NCBI RefSeq assembly: GCF_004004565.1
Contig: NZ_SACM01000001.1
Location: 1,054,001-1,118,000 of the forward strand
Length of the DNA: 64,000 nt
Direction of reading: 5' to 3'
Origin: Inhella crocodyli
Lineage (GTDB): Bacteria > Pseudomonadota > Gammaproteobacteria > Burkholderiales > Burkholderiaceae_C
In this document: positions 54,174 to 64,000 of the stretch, one piece after another
Numbering within the stretch: position 1 is the stretch's first letter
Layout of the letters: every line of letters starts with the position of its first letter
Notes under the pieces: model-generated
Told to the model about the DNA's origin: nothing
Seen by the model: the letters and a program-made list of their open reading frames with translations, nothing else
Databases searched by the model: none
Made by a program: the position numbers and the translations under genes

Positions 54174-54812
54174 TCAATGCAACGGCACGCCGGTCTTGCT
54201 TTGCACGAACTCGCGCGTCACCTCGGGCGCCAGCTCCACCAACTTCAGGCCTTGGGGCGTCACGTCCATCACGGCCAGGTCCGTGATGATGCGGTGCACC
54301 ACGCCCACGCCGGTCAGCGGAAGGGTGCAGGCGGGCAGGATCTTCAGGTCCTCGGTGCCGTCCTTCTTGCGCGCCACGTGCTCCATCAGCACCACCACGC
54401 GGGGCACGCCGGCCACCAGGTCCATGGCGCCGCCCATGCCTTTGACCATCTTGCCGGGGATCATCCAGTTGGCCAGGTCGCCCTTCTCGCTGACCTGCAT
54501 GGCGCCCAGGATGGACAGGTTGATCTTGCCGCCGCGGATCATGGCGAAGCTGTCGTGGCTGCCGAAGATGCTGCTGCCGGCGATGGTCGTCACGGTCTGC
54601 TTGCCGGCGTTGATCAGGTCGGGGTCGACCTGGTCTTCCGTCGGGAAGGGACCGATGCCCAACATGCCGTTCTCGCTTTGCAGCCAGACCTCCATGTTGG
54701 CGGGCACGTGGTTGGCCACTTGCGTGGGGATGCCGATGCCGAGGTTGACGTAGAAGCCGTCCTGCAGCTCTTGGGCGGCGCGTTGCGCCATCTGTTCTTG
54801 GGTCCAGGGCAT
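54174..54812 (-). CDS. scoB: 3-oxoacid CoA-transferase subunit B
   Basis: The B subunit of a succinyl-CoA:3-oxoacid CoA-transferase, used for acetoacetate or 3-oxoadipate metabolism. The 212-residue protein carries [17 protein letters not shown] and the catalytic glutamate in [14 protein letters not shown], with [23 protein letters not shown] and the C-terminal [20 protein letters not shown]. Exact substrate cannot be decided; pcaJ-type activity is an alternative. It follows subunit A after an 88-base spacer containing palindromes. Confidence 0.93.
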   Translation of the reverse strand: MPWTQEQMAQRAAQELQDGFYVNLGIGIPTQVANHVPANMEVWLQSENGMLGIGPFPTEDQVDPDLINAGKQTVTTIAGSSIFGSHDSFAMIRGGKINLSILGAMQVSEKGDLANWMIPGKMVKGMGGAMDLVAGVPRVVVLMEHVARKKDGTEDLKILPACTLPLTGVGVVHRIITDLAVMDVTPQGLKLVELAPEVTREFVQSKTGVPLH

Positions 54813-54827
54813 GTCAGCCTCCGATGG

Positions 54828-54862
54828 GCCGCCCCGAGGCGGCTGAAGCCCCCTCGGGGGGC
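54828..54862. repeat. Palindromes between the CoA-transferase subunit genes
   Basis: Two adjacent inverted repeats, GCCGCC-CCGA-GGCGGC (54828-54843) and GCCCCC-TCG-GGGGGC (54848-54862), lie in the scoA-scoB spacer, similar in style to the element between ureF and ureG. They may reduce or stabilise downstream mRNA; not proven. Confidence 0.5.
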
Positions 54863-54900
54863 AGCGAATGGAATGAGCGTGGGGGCCGCATTGCAGCTCC

Positions 54901-55599
54901 TCAAGCCGGGCGGGTGGTGCGCTTTTCGATGCGCTTTTCAGGAGTCGGGTTGTGCACGATGCGGTGCACGTAGATGCCCGGCAGGTGGATGTCGTCGGGG
55001 GCCAGTTCGCCCACCTCCACCACCTGCTCCACCTCCACCACGCACACCTTGCCGGCCATGGCCACGGCCGGGTTGAAGTTGCGCGCCGTCAGGTTGAAGC
55101 GCAAGTTGCCGCTCTTGTCGGCAACCTGGGCCTTCACCAGGCTCAGTTCAGGGCTCAGGCTGCGCTCCATCACGTAGGTGTGACCGTCGAACTCGCGCAG
55201 CTCTTTGCCCTCGGCCACCAAGGTGCCCACGCCGGTGCGGGTGAAGAAGGCGGGAATGCCGGCGCCGCCGGCGCGCAGCTTCTCGGCCAGGGTGCCCTGG
55301 GGCGTGAACTCCAGCTCCAACTCGCCGGCCAGGTACTGGCGTTCGAACTCCTTGTTCTCGCCCACGTAGCTGGAGATCATCTTCTTGATCTGACGCGTCT
55401 CCAGCAGCTTGCCCAGCCCAAAGCCGTCCACGCCGGCGTTGTTGCTGATGGCGGTCAGGTTTTTGGCGCCGGTGTCTTTCAGCGCGTCGATCAGCGCCTC
55501 GGGGATGCCGCACAGACCGAATCCGCCCACGGCGATCAATTGACCGTCGTGGACGAGGCCGGCCAGGGCCGCAGCGGCGCTCGGGTAGAGCTTGTTCAT
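54901..55599 (-). CDS. scoA: 3-oxoacid CoA-transferase subunit A
   Basis: The A subunit of the same CoA-transferase. The 232-residue protein has [20 protein letters not shown] (the GGFGxCGxP signature), [40 protein letters not shown] and [24 protein letters not shown] 55599. It is the first gene of the scoAB pair. The segment upstream is AT-richer and should hold the promoter. Confidence 0.94.
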   Translation of the reverse strand: MNKLYPSAAAALAGLVHDGQLIAVGGFGLCGIPEALIDALKDTGAKNLTAISNNAGVDGFGLGKLLETRQIKKMISSYVGENKEFERQYLAGELELEFTPQGTLAEKLRAGGAGIPAFFTRTGVGTLVAEGKELREFDGHTYVMERSLSPELSLVKAQVADKSGNLRFNLTARNFNPAVAMAGKVCVVEVEQVVEVGELAPDDIHLPGIYVHRIVHNPTPEKRIEKRTTRPA

Positions 55600-55721
55600 G
55601 GGCAGTCTCTGGGTGAACGAGGCCGCCAGCTTACGTGAAATTGCCTGTAATGCTGCGGTGCAGCACTGCCCGATCTTCGGTCAAGCGGGGTGACCGCCAA
55701 ACAGACAAACGCCCATGAAAA

Positions 55722-55743
55722 AGGCCCCGATCGCTCGGGGCCT
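55722..55743 (-). terminator. Rho-independent terminator of the flavodoxin-family gene
   Basis: AGGCCCCGA-GCGA-TCGGGGCCT on the minus strand followed by TTTTTCATGG, 60 bases past the stop of the flavodoxin-family gene. Confidence 0.9.
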
Positions 55744-55803
55744 GCCTGGGGCGCGCTTGGCATTCGCGCCCCGCCAAAAGCAAGGCCAATGCCAGAGCGA
55801 GGT

Positions 55804-56355
55804 TTAGCCTCGCTTCGCGACGACGGCCTTCAAACGCTCGCCGAAGGCCTTGGCCGTGGCGATGTCACCGGCCACCATTTCGCTGGTGCTGGCGTCGCTG
55901 GGCGTGGTCGTCATCAGGCCGGCGGAGCTGCCCACGTAGTTGATGCTGTCGCGCGTGGCGGCCTTGTTGTTGTTCGGCATCAGGCCCGTGCCCACCCACA
56001 GCATGCTGTGCTGCATGGCCAGGGTCATCATGTAGTGCAGGGTGCTGTGCTTGTCGCCGTTCATGGTGGCGCTGTTGGTGAAGCCGGCGGCCAGCTTGTC
56101 CTTCCAGGCCTGGCCGAACCAGGGCTTGCTGGAGGCGTCGGCGAACTTCTTGAACTGCCAGCTGGCCATGCCCATGTAGGTGGGCGAGCCAAACACGACC
56201 ATCTTGGTCGCGGCGAGCTGCTCCCAGCCGCCTTCGGGCAGGTTGCCTTCGGCGTCGATGGCCAGCAAGGCGCCGCCGCTGGCTTCGGCCACGGCTTGGG
56301 CCACTTGGGCGGTGTGGCCGTAGCCGCTGTGGAACACGATGACGATGTCAGTCAT
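55804..56355 (-). CDS. Flavodoxin-family / NADPH-dependent FMN protein (WrbA-like)
   Basis: A 183-residue flavoprotein. The FMN phosphate loop FHSGYGHTAQVAQAVAEAS lies at the N-terminus, MVVFGSPTYMGMASWQFKKF contributes the isoalloxazine site, and AAGFTNSATMNGDKHSTLHY resembles the WrbA-type quinone oxidoreductase loop. Probably a cytoplasmic NAD(P)H:quinone oxidoreductase. ATG 56355 (MTDIVIVFHSG) follows GGAG; upstream codons are not conserved-looking. Monocistronic with its own terminator and divergent from the radical SAM gene. Confidence 0.9.
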   Translation of the reverse strand: MTDIVIVFHSGYGHTAQVAQAVAEASGGALLAIDAEGNLPEGGWEQLAATKMVVFGSPTYMGMASWQFKKFADASSKPWFGQAWKDKLAAGFTNSATMNGDKHSTLHYMMTLAMQHSMLWVGTGLMPNNNKAATRDSINYVGSSAGLMTTTPSDASTSEMVAGDIATAKAFGERLKAVVAKRG

Positions 56356-56456
56356 GACAATCTCCGGTTGTGGGGTTGCGATGGAACTCATTGCACCCGG
56401 CCCGGCTCTCCCTGTGTCCGCATGGGCGTGAAGCCACCATTCAAAAAATTGCATCC

Positions 56457-58376
56457 ATGACCCAGCCCCTGCGCGTGCTCAGCCTCATCCCCCCGATGAC
56501 GCAGCTCAACACGCCCTACCCGTCCACCGCCTACCTGACGGGCTTCCTGCGCGCACAGGGCGTGGATGCGCACCAGGCCGACCTCGCCGTGGCCTTGGTG
56601 CTGCGCCTCTTCAGTGCCGACGGCCTGGCCACGCTGCGCGCCGCCGCCGAGGCCGCCCCGCGCACCCCGGCGCTGGATTTCCACCTGGCCGCGGCCGACC
56701 TCATCGCCCAGGTCACGCCCCGGGTCATCGCCTTCCTGCAGGGGCGCGACCCCACCCTGGCCCACCGCATCAACAGCCGCGCCTTTCTGCCCGAAGGCCC
56801 GCGCTTCGCGCCGGTGGACGTCGGCATTCCCGGCCAGGAGGACGAGCCCGACCCCCTGGGCTGGGCCTTCGGCACCCTGGGCGCGCAGGACCGCGCCCGC
56901 CACCTCGCCACCCTGTTCCTGAACGACCTGGCCGACGCCGTGCGCGATGCGCTGGACCCGCGCTTCGAGTTCGTGCGCTATGGCGAAAAGCTGGCCGCCA
57001 GCCAGCCCACCTTCGACGCCCTGGCCAACGCGCTGGCCGCGCCCGAAACCCCGCTGGACACCTGGCTGCGCGAGCTGGCCGTGGCCGAGGTGGCGCGGCT
57101 GCAGCCCACGGTGGTGCTGCTCAGCTGCCCCTTCCCCGGCAGCGTGTACGCCGCCTTTCGCATCGCCCAGGCCATCAAGGCGGCGCACCCGTCCATCACC
57201 ACCGTGCTGGGCGGGGGCTACGTCAATACCGAGCTGCGCGAGCTGGCCGAGCCGCGGGTGTTCGACTTCTTCGACTTCGTCACCCTCGACGCCGGCGAGC
57301 GCGTGCTGCTCGCCCTGCTGGAGCACCTGGGGGGCAAGCGCAGCCGCCAGCGCCTGATCCGCAGCTTCGTGCGCGAAGACGGCGCGGTGAAGTACCTGAA
57401 CTTCATCGGCGAGGGCGAGGTGCCCATCGACCAAACCGGCACGCCCACCTGGGACGGCCTGCCGCTCAACCAGTACCTGAGCCTGCTGGACATGCTCAAC
57501 CCCATGCACCGCCTGTGGAGCGACGGGCGCTGGAACAAGCTGACCGTGGCCCAAGGCTGCTACTGGAAGAAGTGCAGCTTTTGCGACGTGGACCTGGACT
57601 ACATCGGCCGCTACGAGGCGGCCAACGCCGCCGTGCTGGCCGACCGCATGGAGGCCATCGTGGCCGAGACGGGTCAGACCGGCTTTCACTTCGTGGACGA
57701 AGCCGCCCCGCCCAAGGCCCTCAAGGCCCTGGCCGACGAAATCCTGCGCCGGCGCCTGTCGGTCAGTTGGTGGGGCAACGTGCGCTTCGAGAAGACCTTC
57801 ACCCCGGCCCTGGCCGAAAAGCTGGCCGAGAGCGGCTGCATCGCCATCAGCGGCGGCTTGGAGGTGGCGTCCGACCGCCTCTTGAAGCTGATGCAAAAGG
57901 GCGTGAGCGTCGACCAAGTGGCCCGCGTGACCAAGGCCTTTGCCGACCAGGGCATCTTGGTGCACGCCTACCTGATGTACGGCTTCCCCACCCAAACCGC
58001 GCAAGACACCGTGGATGCGCTGGAGTACGTGCGCCAACTCTTCGAAGAAGGCTGCCTGCACAGCGGCTTCTTCCACCGCTTCACCTGCACCGTGCACTCG
58101 CCGGTGGGCAAGCACCCCGAGCAGTTCGGGGTGCAGTTGATCCCACTGCCGGACTCCCCCTTCGCGAAGAACGACATCGGCTTCATCGACCCCACGGGCG
58201 TGGACCACGACCGCCTGGGCCTGGGGCTGAAACGCGGCCTCTACAACTTCATGCACGGCGTGGGCTTGGACTGGGACGTGCGGCGCTTCTTCGAGGAGGT
58301 GCGCGTGCCCAAGCCCACGGTCAAGCGCGGGCACATCGCGCGGGCGCTGGCGGCCGGCTCAGGCGCCCACGCGTAG
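56457..58376 (+). CDS. B12-binding-like radical SAM protein
   Basis: A 639-residue protein. The N-terminal part (LRVLSLIPPMTQLNTPYPS, VVLLSCPFPGSVYAAFRIAQ, TTVLGGGYVNTELREL, FDFVTLDAGERVLLALLEHL) looks like a B12-binding-type Rossmann domain. The radical SAM core begins at LTVAQGCYWKKCSFCDVDLDY; the cluster cysteines are spaced CX4CX2C rather than the usual CX3CX2C. HFVDEAAPP, SVSWWGNVRFEK and AISGGLEVASDRLLKLMQKG follow as in this superclass. The DxHxG cobalamin motif is not evident. Substrate unknown. Its last 18 bases overlap the end of the convergent regulator gene. Confidence 0.88.
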   Translation: MTQPLRVLSLIPPMTQLNTPYPSTAYLTGFLRAQGVDAHQADLAVALVLRLFSADGLATLRAAAEAAPRTPALDFHLAAADLIAQVTPRVIAFLQGRDPTLAHRINSRAFLPEGPRFAPVDVGIPGQEDEPDPLGWAFGTLGAQDRARHLATLFLNDLADAVRDALDPRFEFVRYGEKLAASQPTFDALANALAAPETPLDTWLRELAVAEVARLQPTVVLLSCPFPGSVYAAFRIAQAIKAAHPSITTVLGGGYVNTELRELAEPRVFDFFDFVTLDAGERVLLALLEHLGGKRSRQRLIRSFVREDGAVKYLNFIGEGEVPIDQTGTPTWDGLPLNQYLSLLDMLNPMHRLWSDGRWNKLTVAQGCYWKKCSFCDVDLDYIGRYEAANAAVLADRMEAIVAETGQTGFHFVDEAAPPKALKALADEILRRRLSVSWWGNVRFEKTFTPALAEKLAESGCIAISGGLEVASDRLLKLMQKGVSVDQVARVTKAFADQGILVHAYLMYGFPTQTAQDTVDALEYVRQLFEEGCLHSGFFHRFTCTVHSPVGKHPEQFGVQLIPLPDSPFAKNDIGFIDPTGVDHDRLGLGLKRGLYNFMHGVGLDWDVRRFFEEVRVPKPTVKRGHIARALAAGSGAHA

Positions 58377-59189
58377 CGCCTCGCGCACCGCCGCCACCTG
58401 GCGGCGGGACACGGCCAGCCACTCGTTGACCAGGGCCACGCGCACGGCCCAGCCGTCGCCCAGCGCGTCCAGGGGCATGGGCCCGCTGTCGCCATGCGCT
58501 TCGTCGCTTGGGGCATGGCGGTCAAGCTCGCGCACCGCGGCCTTGGCCACCAAGGCATTGCGGTGGATGCGCAGGAAGCGCCCTGCCAGGCGCTGCTCCC
58601 AGTCGTTCAAGCTGCCCTCCAGCGTGTGGCGGGCGGTGGCGGTGCGCACGGTCAAATACTTGAGCTCGGCCTTGAAGTACAGCACCTCGGCCAAGGGCAC
58701 GCGCACCAAGCGGCCGCGCTCGACGATGGGCACGACCTCCTCGTCCTCCTGCGGCAGCGCGACCTCGGGCTGCACCTGCCCCAGCGCCTCGCGCTCCCGC
58801 TGACGCTGCGCCACGCGCACCAAGGCAGCTTGCAGGCGCTCTAGGCGCACGGGCTTGGTCAGGTAATCCAGGGCCTCCAAGTCGAAGGCCTGCAGCGCGT
58901 GCTGCGGGTGGGCGGTGACGAACACCACCCAGGGCCGCACCGGCAGCGCGCGCAGGGTGGCGGCCAGCGTCAGGCCGTCGTCGCCCGGCATTTGCACGTC
59001 CAGCAGCAGCAAGTCGCAGGCGTTGTCGCGCAACCAGGCGCGGGCCTGGCTGCTGCTGCCGGCCTCGGCCACCACGGTCACCTGCGGGTCCTTGCACTGC
59101 GCCAGCAGCGAGCGCATGCGCGCCCGGGCCAGGGGCTCGTCGTCCACCAAGAGGGCGCGCAAAGGGGGCTGGGTCAGGAGGGGCGTCAT
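58359..59189 (-). CDS. algR: AlgR/LytR-type response regulator
   Basis: A 276-residue two-component regulator. The receiver domain has the acidic pair Asp16-Asp17 (LRALLVDDEPLARARMRSLL), phosphoacceptor Asp64 (LLLLDVQMPGDDG), and Lys in LDYLTKPVRLERL. The C-terminal LytTR DNA-binding domain is visible (VPIVERGRLVRVPLAEVLYFKAELKYLTVRT, RFLRIHRNALVAKAAVREL). ATG 59189 starts 7 bases after the kinase gene. Named algR for its arrangement with the kinase, argH being the neighbour; targets are unknown. Confidence 0.92.
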   Translation of the reverse strand: MTPLLTQPPLRALLVDDEPLARARMRSLLAQCKDPQVTVVAEAGSSSQARAWLRDNACDLLLLDVQMPGDDGLTLAATLRALPVRPWVVFVTAHPQHALQAFDLEALDYLTKPVRLERLQAALVRVAQRQREREALGQVQPEVALPQEDEEVVPIVERGRLVRVPLAEVLYFKAELKYLTVRTATARHTLEGSLNDWEQRLAGRFLRIHRNALVAKAAVRELDRHAPSDEAHGDSGPMPLDALGDGWAVRVALVNEWLAVSRRQVAAVREALRVGA

Positions 59190-59196
59190 GGCGCGG

Positions 59197-60234
59197 TCAG
59201 AGCGGGAGCAGGATGCGAACGGTGAAGTGCGCATCGTCGCGTTCGATGCTGCAGCGCGCTGCAACATCGTGCATCAGGCGCAGCCGCTCTTGCACATTGG
59301 CCAGGGCCAGGCCGTGGCCGCCGGGGGCGCTGGCGCGCACGGTGTTGCGCACCAGCAATTCCACGGCATTGCCTTTGCGGCGCGTGCGCACCAGCACCTC
59401 GCCGCCCTCGTCGTTCGGCTCCACGCCGTAGCGCACGGCGTTTTCCACCAAGGGCTGCAGCAGCAGCACCGGCACGCGCGCTTGGCCGCAGGCGGGGTCC
59501 AGCTGCCAGTCAACGCGCAAGCGTTCGCCGAAGCGCAGGGTCTCGATGCCCAGGTAGCGCTCGGCCAGCTCGACCTCCGCGGCCAGGGTGCTGGCGTCGC
59601 TGGGGGCCGACAGCGCGGCGCGGAACAGCTCGGCCAGGTCTTCCAGCACGCGCTCGGCCTGGCTCGGGTCCAGGCGCACCAGGGCCACGGCCGTGTTCAG
59701 GGTGTTGAACAGGAAATGCGGGCGGATGCGCGCCTGCAGCTCGACTAAACGCGCCTGCATGCCCACCGGCCCTTGCGCCAGCGCGCGCAGGCGCAGGCTT
59801 TGCACCAGCCAGGCCGCGCCCAAGGCGCCGCCCAGGGCCACGGCCGCGCCACTCCAAGGGCTGGGCTCGTCCAGGGTGAGCCACAGGGCCCAAGCGCGCC
59901 AAGCCATCAGGGCGCTGCCCGCCCCCAGGATGGTCACCGCGGCCAGCTGCAGCGGGGCCCGGCAGCGCTGCAGCACGCCGCGCAGGCCGCACACCACCAC
60001 GATCCAGGCCAGCACCGCGGGCACCGCCACCACGCTGGCGTCGGTGAAGCGAGCCAGCCAGTGCGCGGCCGTGCGCGACTCCAGCGCGCTGCCCAGCATC
60101 AGCGCCGCCAGCACCCCCAGCACCGCGCGCAGCACCACGCCCACGTGGCACAGGTCCAGCGTGGGCCCCGGGTGCAGCGCCGGCACGGGCGGCGGGGCTT
60201 CGGTGCCGCCCAGCAGGGTGGAGGCTTCGTGCAT
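59197..60234 (-). CDS. algZ: AlgZ/LytS-type sensor histidine kinase
   Basis: A 345-residue membrane kinase. About four transmembrane helices occupy residues 33-146 (VGVVLRAVLGVLAALMLGS, VVAVPAVLAWIVVVCGL, LQLAAVTILGAGSALMAW, AAVALGGALGAAWLVQS). The His_kinase domain follows with the phosphoacceptor His173 in ARIRPHFLFNTLNT, and the ATPase has LLLQPLVENAVRYGVEP (N box) and GGHGLALANVQERL (G box). It forms an operon with the downstream response regulator and is divergent from argH. The signal is unknown. Confidence 0.92.
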   Translation of the reverse strand: MHEASTLLGGTEAPPPVPALHPGPTLDLCHVGVVLRAVLGVLAALMLGSALESRTAAHWLARFTDASVVAVPAVLAWIVVVCGLRGVLQRCRAPLQLAAVTILGAGSALMAWRAWALWLTLDEPSPWSGAAVALGGALGAAWLVQSLRLRALAQGPVGMQARLVELQARIRPHFLFNTLNTAVALVRLDPSQAERVLEDLAELFRAALSAPSDASTLAAEVELAERYLGIETLRFGERLRVDWQLDPACGQARVPVLLLQPLVENAVRYGVEPNDEGGEVLVRTRRKGNAVELLVRNTVRASAPGGHGLALANVQERLRLMHDVAARCSIERDDAHFTVRILLPL

Positions 60235-60307
60235 CAGCGAGGGTCGAGGGTGGGCATTCCTAGAATCCTAGGCTCTCCCGCTCTCTGACCGCCCTGTCGT
60301 TCTCACC

Positions 60308-61711
<1,404 letters not shown>

Positions 61712-61740
61712 GGCCGAACGGGCGGCGGCGTCACGCTGGC

Positions 61741-62874
61741 ATGGCGCCTGCCCGCTGGATCGCCCACCTCGACATGGACGCGTTCTACGCGTCCGTTGAG
61801 CTGCTGCGCTACCCGGAGCTGAAAGGCCAGCCCGTCGTCATCGGCGGTCGGCGCGACCAAGCCCCGCGCGACACCCCGCAAGGCCGCGTCTACGCCCGGC
61901 TGAAGGACTACACCGGCCGCGGCGTCATCACCACCGCCACCTACGCCGCGCGCGCCTTCGGCGTGCGCTCGGGGCTGGGCATCATGAAGGCCGCGCAGCT
62001 CGCGCCCGAGGCCATCCTGCTGCCCGTGGACTTCCCGGCCTACCGCGCCATGTCGCGCCGCTTCAAGGCCGCCGTGGCCGAGATCGCCCCGGTCATCGAA
62101 GACCGCGGCATCGACGAGATCTACATCGACCTCAGCCAGCTCGCCGCCGCGCGCCAAGGCGCGGGGCACGACCCCCTGGCGGGCCTGCGCGAGGTGGCGC
62201 AGGACCTGAAGAACAACGTGCGCGCCGCCACGGGCCTGACCTGCTCCATCGGCCTGGCGCCCAACAAGCTGCTGGCCAAGATCGCCAGCGACTTGGACAA
62301 GCCCAACGGGCTGACCCTCATCCGCCCCGAGGACCTGACCACCCGCATCTGGCCCCTGCCGGTGCGCACCATCAACGGCATCGGCCCCAAGGCCGCCGCC
62401 AAGCTGGAAGGGCTGGGCATCGACACCATCGGCGAGCTGGCCGCGGCCGACCCCGCGTGGCTGGTCGAGCGCTTCGGCAAGGCCTACGGCGCCTGGCTGC
62501 ACGACGCCGCCCACGGCCGCGACGAGCGCCCCGTGGTCACGCACAGCGAGCCCGTGTCCATCAGCCGCGAAACCACCTTCGAGCGCGACCTCGACGCCAA
62601 GCGCGACCGCGCGCAACTCAGCCGCATCCTCACTCAGTTGTGCGAGCAGCTCGCCACCGACCTGGCCCGCAAGGGCTACGCCTCACGCACCGTGGGCATC
62701 AAGCTGCGGTTCGAGGGGTTTCGCACGGTCACGCGGGATCAGACCCTGCCCGAAGGGGTGCAAACCGCCGAGGAGCTGGTGCACGCCGCAAGGCTGTGCT
62801 TGAAGCGGGTGGACTTCAATGCGCGCATGCGGCTGATTGGGGTGCGGGCGGGGAATTTGGTGAGGCCGGGTTGA
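61741..62874 (+). CDS. dinB: DNA polymerase IV (DinB)
   Basis: A Y-family translesion polymerase. The 377-residue protein has the catalytic acids in IAHLDMDAFYASVELLRYP (Asp11) and VIEDRGIDEIYIDLSQL (Asp-Glu), the ACSIG-like GLTCSIGLAPNKLLAKIASD, a helix-hairpin-helix (INGIGPKAAAKLEGLGIDTI) and a little-finger domain (SISRETTFERDLDAKRDRAQ). The usual C-terminal beta-clamp motif is not evident; the protein ends VRAGNLVRPG. No LexA box is visible upstream, and it appears co-transcribed with argH. Confidence 0.95.
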   Translation: MAPARWIAHLDMDAFYASVELLRYPELKGQPVVIGGRRDQAPRDTPQGRVYARLKDYTGRGVITTATYAARAFGVRSGLGIMKAAQLAPEAILLPVDFPAYRAMSRRFKAAVAEIAPVIEDRGIDEIYIDLSQLAAARQGAGHDPLAGLREVAQDLKNNVRAATGLTCSIGLAPNKLLAKIASDLDKPNGLTLIRPEDLTTRIWPLPVRTINGIGPKAAAKLEGLGIDTIGELAAADPAWLVERFGKAYGAWLHDAAHGRDERPVVTHSEPVSISRETTFERDLDAKRDRAQLSRILTQLCEQLATDLARKGYASRTVGIKLRFEGFRTVTRDQTLPEGVQTAEELVHAARLCLKRVDFNARMRLIGVRAGNLVRPG

Positions 62875-62931
62875 CAGAATGCCAAAGCCACCCGGCGCTG
62901 CCGGGCGGCTGAACATTTCAGGGAGAACTTC

Positions 62932-64000
62932 ATGACCCGAATCGGGCGCCTCATCGGCGGCTGCGCCGCACTCGTCTTGGCGGCATCGGTCGCCTCCGCG
63001 CAGCCGGCTGCCGCCCCAACAGCGCCCCCTCTGCCGCCAGCCTCGGCCTTCTTTGCCTACCCGCAGGTGCTGGACGCGCAGCTTTCTCCCGATGGGCGGC
63101 GCCTGGCACTCAGCACCGCCGCCCGCACGGGGCGTGCGGCGCTGTACGTGTTCGACCTCCACGACAGCAACCGCATCACTCAAGCGGCCAGTTTTCGGGA
63201 CACCGACATCACGCGCTTTGAGTGGGTCAACAACGAACGCCTGGTGTTCAGCGTCACTGATCTGCAGGCGGGCAGCGGGGAAAGCTACCGCGTGGCACCT
63301 GGCCTGTTCGCTGCCCGATTCGACGGCAGTGAGGTGCGTGCCTTGGTCAGCCGCCAAGGCGGGCCGAGCGTGACCAGCGGCTCGGCCCGCGCCCAAGCGC
63401 TGCCCTGGAGCCACCGCCTGCTGCACGTGCCCGCCCTTTCGGCGGACGGGCCCTCGGAAGAGGTGCTGCTGGGCGAGCACGTGTTCGATGGCAGCGACCT
63501 CCAAGCCGTTGGGCCGCTGTGGCAGAACGTCCGCACGGGGCGCACCCGCAGCGCCAAGGTGGACGCGCCCGCCAGCGGCGTGGTGGGCTGGTGGTTCAAC
63601 TCGGCCGGCGAACCCTTGGTCGCGCTGGCCCTTGCCAAAGACCAGCACACCCTGTTTCACCGCAGCGCCCCGGGCGCGGAGTGGCAAGTTCTCGCACAGG
63701 CCCCGCGCGACCGGCTGCCATTCATGCCGCTGCGCGTGGAAGACAACGGGAGCCTCTACGTCACCCAAAACAGCGGTCGCGAGGGCCTTCGCGTGGTCAA
63801 GCGCTACGACTTCAGTGCCAAACGCCCGGAAGTGGAGCCCTTGGTCAGCGCACCGGGCTTCGATTTCTCGGGCCAATTGCTGCACGGCAGCGACGCTGAC
63901 TCACAAGGCCGACTGGTGGGGGTGCGCTTGACGACCGACGCCGAAACGACCGTGTGGTTCGACCCCACGCTGAAGGCCCTGCAGGCCGTGGCCGATGCCG
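62932..64000 (+). CDS. Secreted S9-type (prolyl oligopeptidase family) peptidase, N-terminal part
   Basis: The frame begins at ATG 62932 (after AGGGAGAA) with a signal peptide (MTRIGRLIGGCAALVLAASV, cleavage near SASA-Q) and is still open at the window edge after 356 codons. The visible part is a beta-propeller-like region with WD/Kelch-type blades: FFAYPQVLDAQLSPDGRRLA, YVFDLHDSNRITQAA, DITRFEWVNNERLVFSV. This is typical of the N-terminal propeller of S9 peptidases; the catalytic alpha/beta-hydrolase domain would lie beyond 64000, so the family call is provisional. Confidence 0.78.
   Translation, partial: MTRIGRLIGGCAALVLAASVASAQPAAAPTAPPLPPASAFFAYPQVLDAQLSPDGRRLALSTAARTGRAALYVFDLHDSNRITQAASFRDTDITRFEWVNNERLVFSVTDLQAGSGESYRVAPGLFAARFDGSEVRALVSRQGGPSVTSGSARAQALPWSHRLLHVPALSADGPSEEVLLGEHVFDGSDLQAVGPLWQNVRTGRTRSAKVDAPASGVVGWWFNSAGEPLVALALAKDQHTLFHRSAPGAEWQVLAQAPRDRLPFMPLRVEDNGSLYVTQNSGREGLRVVKRYDFSAKRPEVEPLVSAPGFDFSGQLLHGSDADSQGRLVGVRLTTDAETTVWFDPTLKALQAVADA

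Overview
The window is high-GC chromosomal DNA whose gene order (thrS-infC-rpmI-rplT-pheS-pheT-ihfA-merR-tRNA-Pro, nadE-glnB, ilvBNC, the sigma factor/DUF3619/DUF3106/RDD cluster, algZR beside argH) points to a betaproteobacterium of the order Burkholderiales, most likely the Comamonadaceae / Rubrivivax-Leptothrix side. No ribosomal RNA, plasmid replication or CRISPR locus is present. Housekeeping genes are tightly packed, with many 4-base stop/start overlaps and frequent GTG or TTG starts.

Layout. 1-2511: end of a urease accessory operon (ureE-ureF-ureG-ureD, with ureD unusually last). 2517-6750: a secreted protein of unknown function and the branched-chain amino acid operon ilvB-ilvN-ilvC. 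6968-9109: a sigma factor followed by three coupled membrane or envelope genes. 9130-14112: nadE-glnB, then divergent soluble (ppa) and membrane (hppA) pyrophosphatases. 14206-16220: a J-domain-like protein and a FemAB/GNAT-like protein. 16264-21854: the SOS mutagenesis cassette imuA-imuB-dnaE2 with a LexA box.

21976-36272 is an integrated genomic island of about 14.3 kb in the 3' end of tRNA-Pro(GGG). It is bounded by 49-base direct repeats differing at one base, and has a tyrosine integrase just inside the left end and paired 11-bp-phased repeats near both ends. By eye its base composition is less GC-rich than the flanks. It carries an AlpA-like regulator, a small orphan gene and a winged-helix protein followed by an array of 13-bp palindromes. 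Its cargo is a five-gene minus-strand operon (orphan, 40-aa peptide, PcfJ-like protein, Sel1-like membrane protein, small membrane protein), a metallophosphatase with a 59-aa protein under a NrtR-type Nudix regulator with two matching operators, and a 627-aa protein with a PD-(D/E)XK-like nuclease motif. I see no relaxase or conjugation gene. This is the accessory part of the window and the best place for an undescribed system.

36321-44031: the thrS-infC-rpmI-rplT-pheS-pheT-ihfA-merR translation operon, with a threonine-rich leader peptide and attenuator before thrS and a probable AUC start for infC. 44081-49710: patatin-like lipase, TonB-dependent receptor, Tex. 49790-54096: GAF-domain protein, DUF1653 protein, a small lipoprotein, and the DUF1501/DUF1800 pair. 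54174-56355: 3-oxoacid CoA-transferase and a flavodoxin-family protein. 56457-60234: an unusual radical SAM protein and the AlgZ/AlgR-type two-component system. 60308-64000: argH, dinB (DNA polymerase IV) and the start of a secreted S9-type peptidase that runs off the end.
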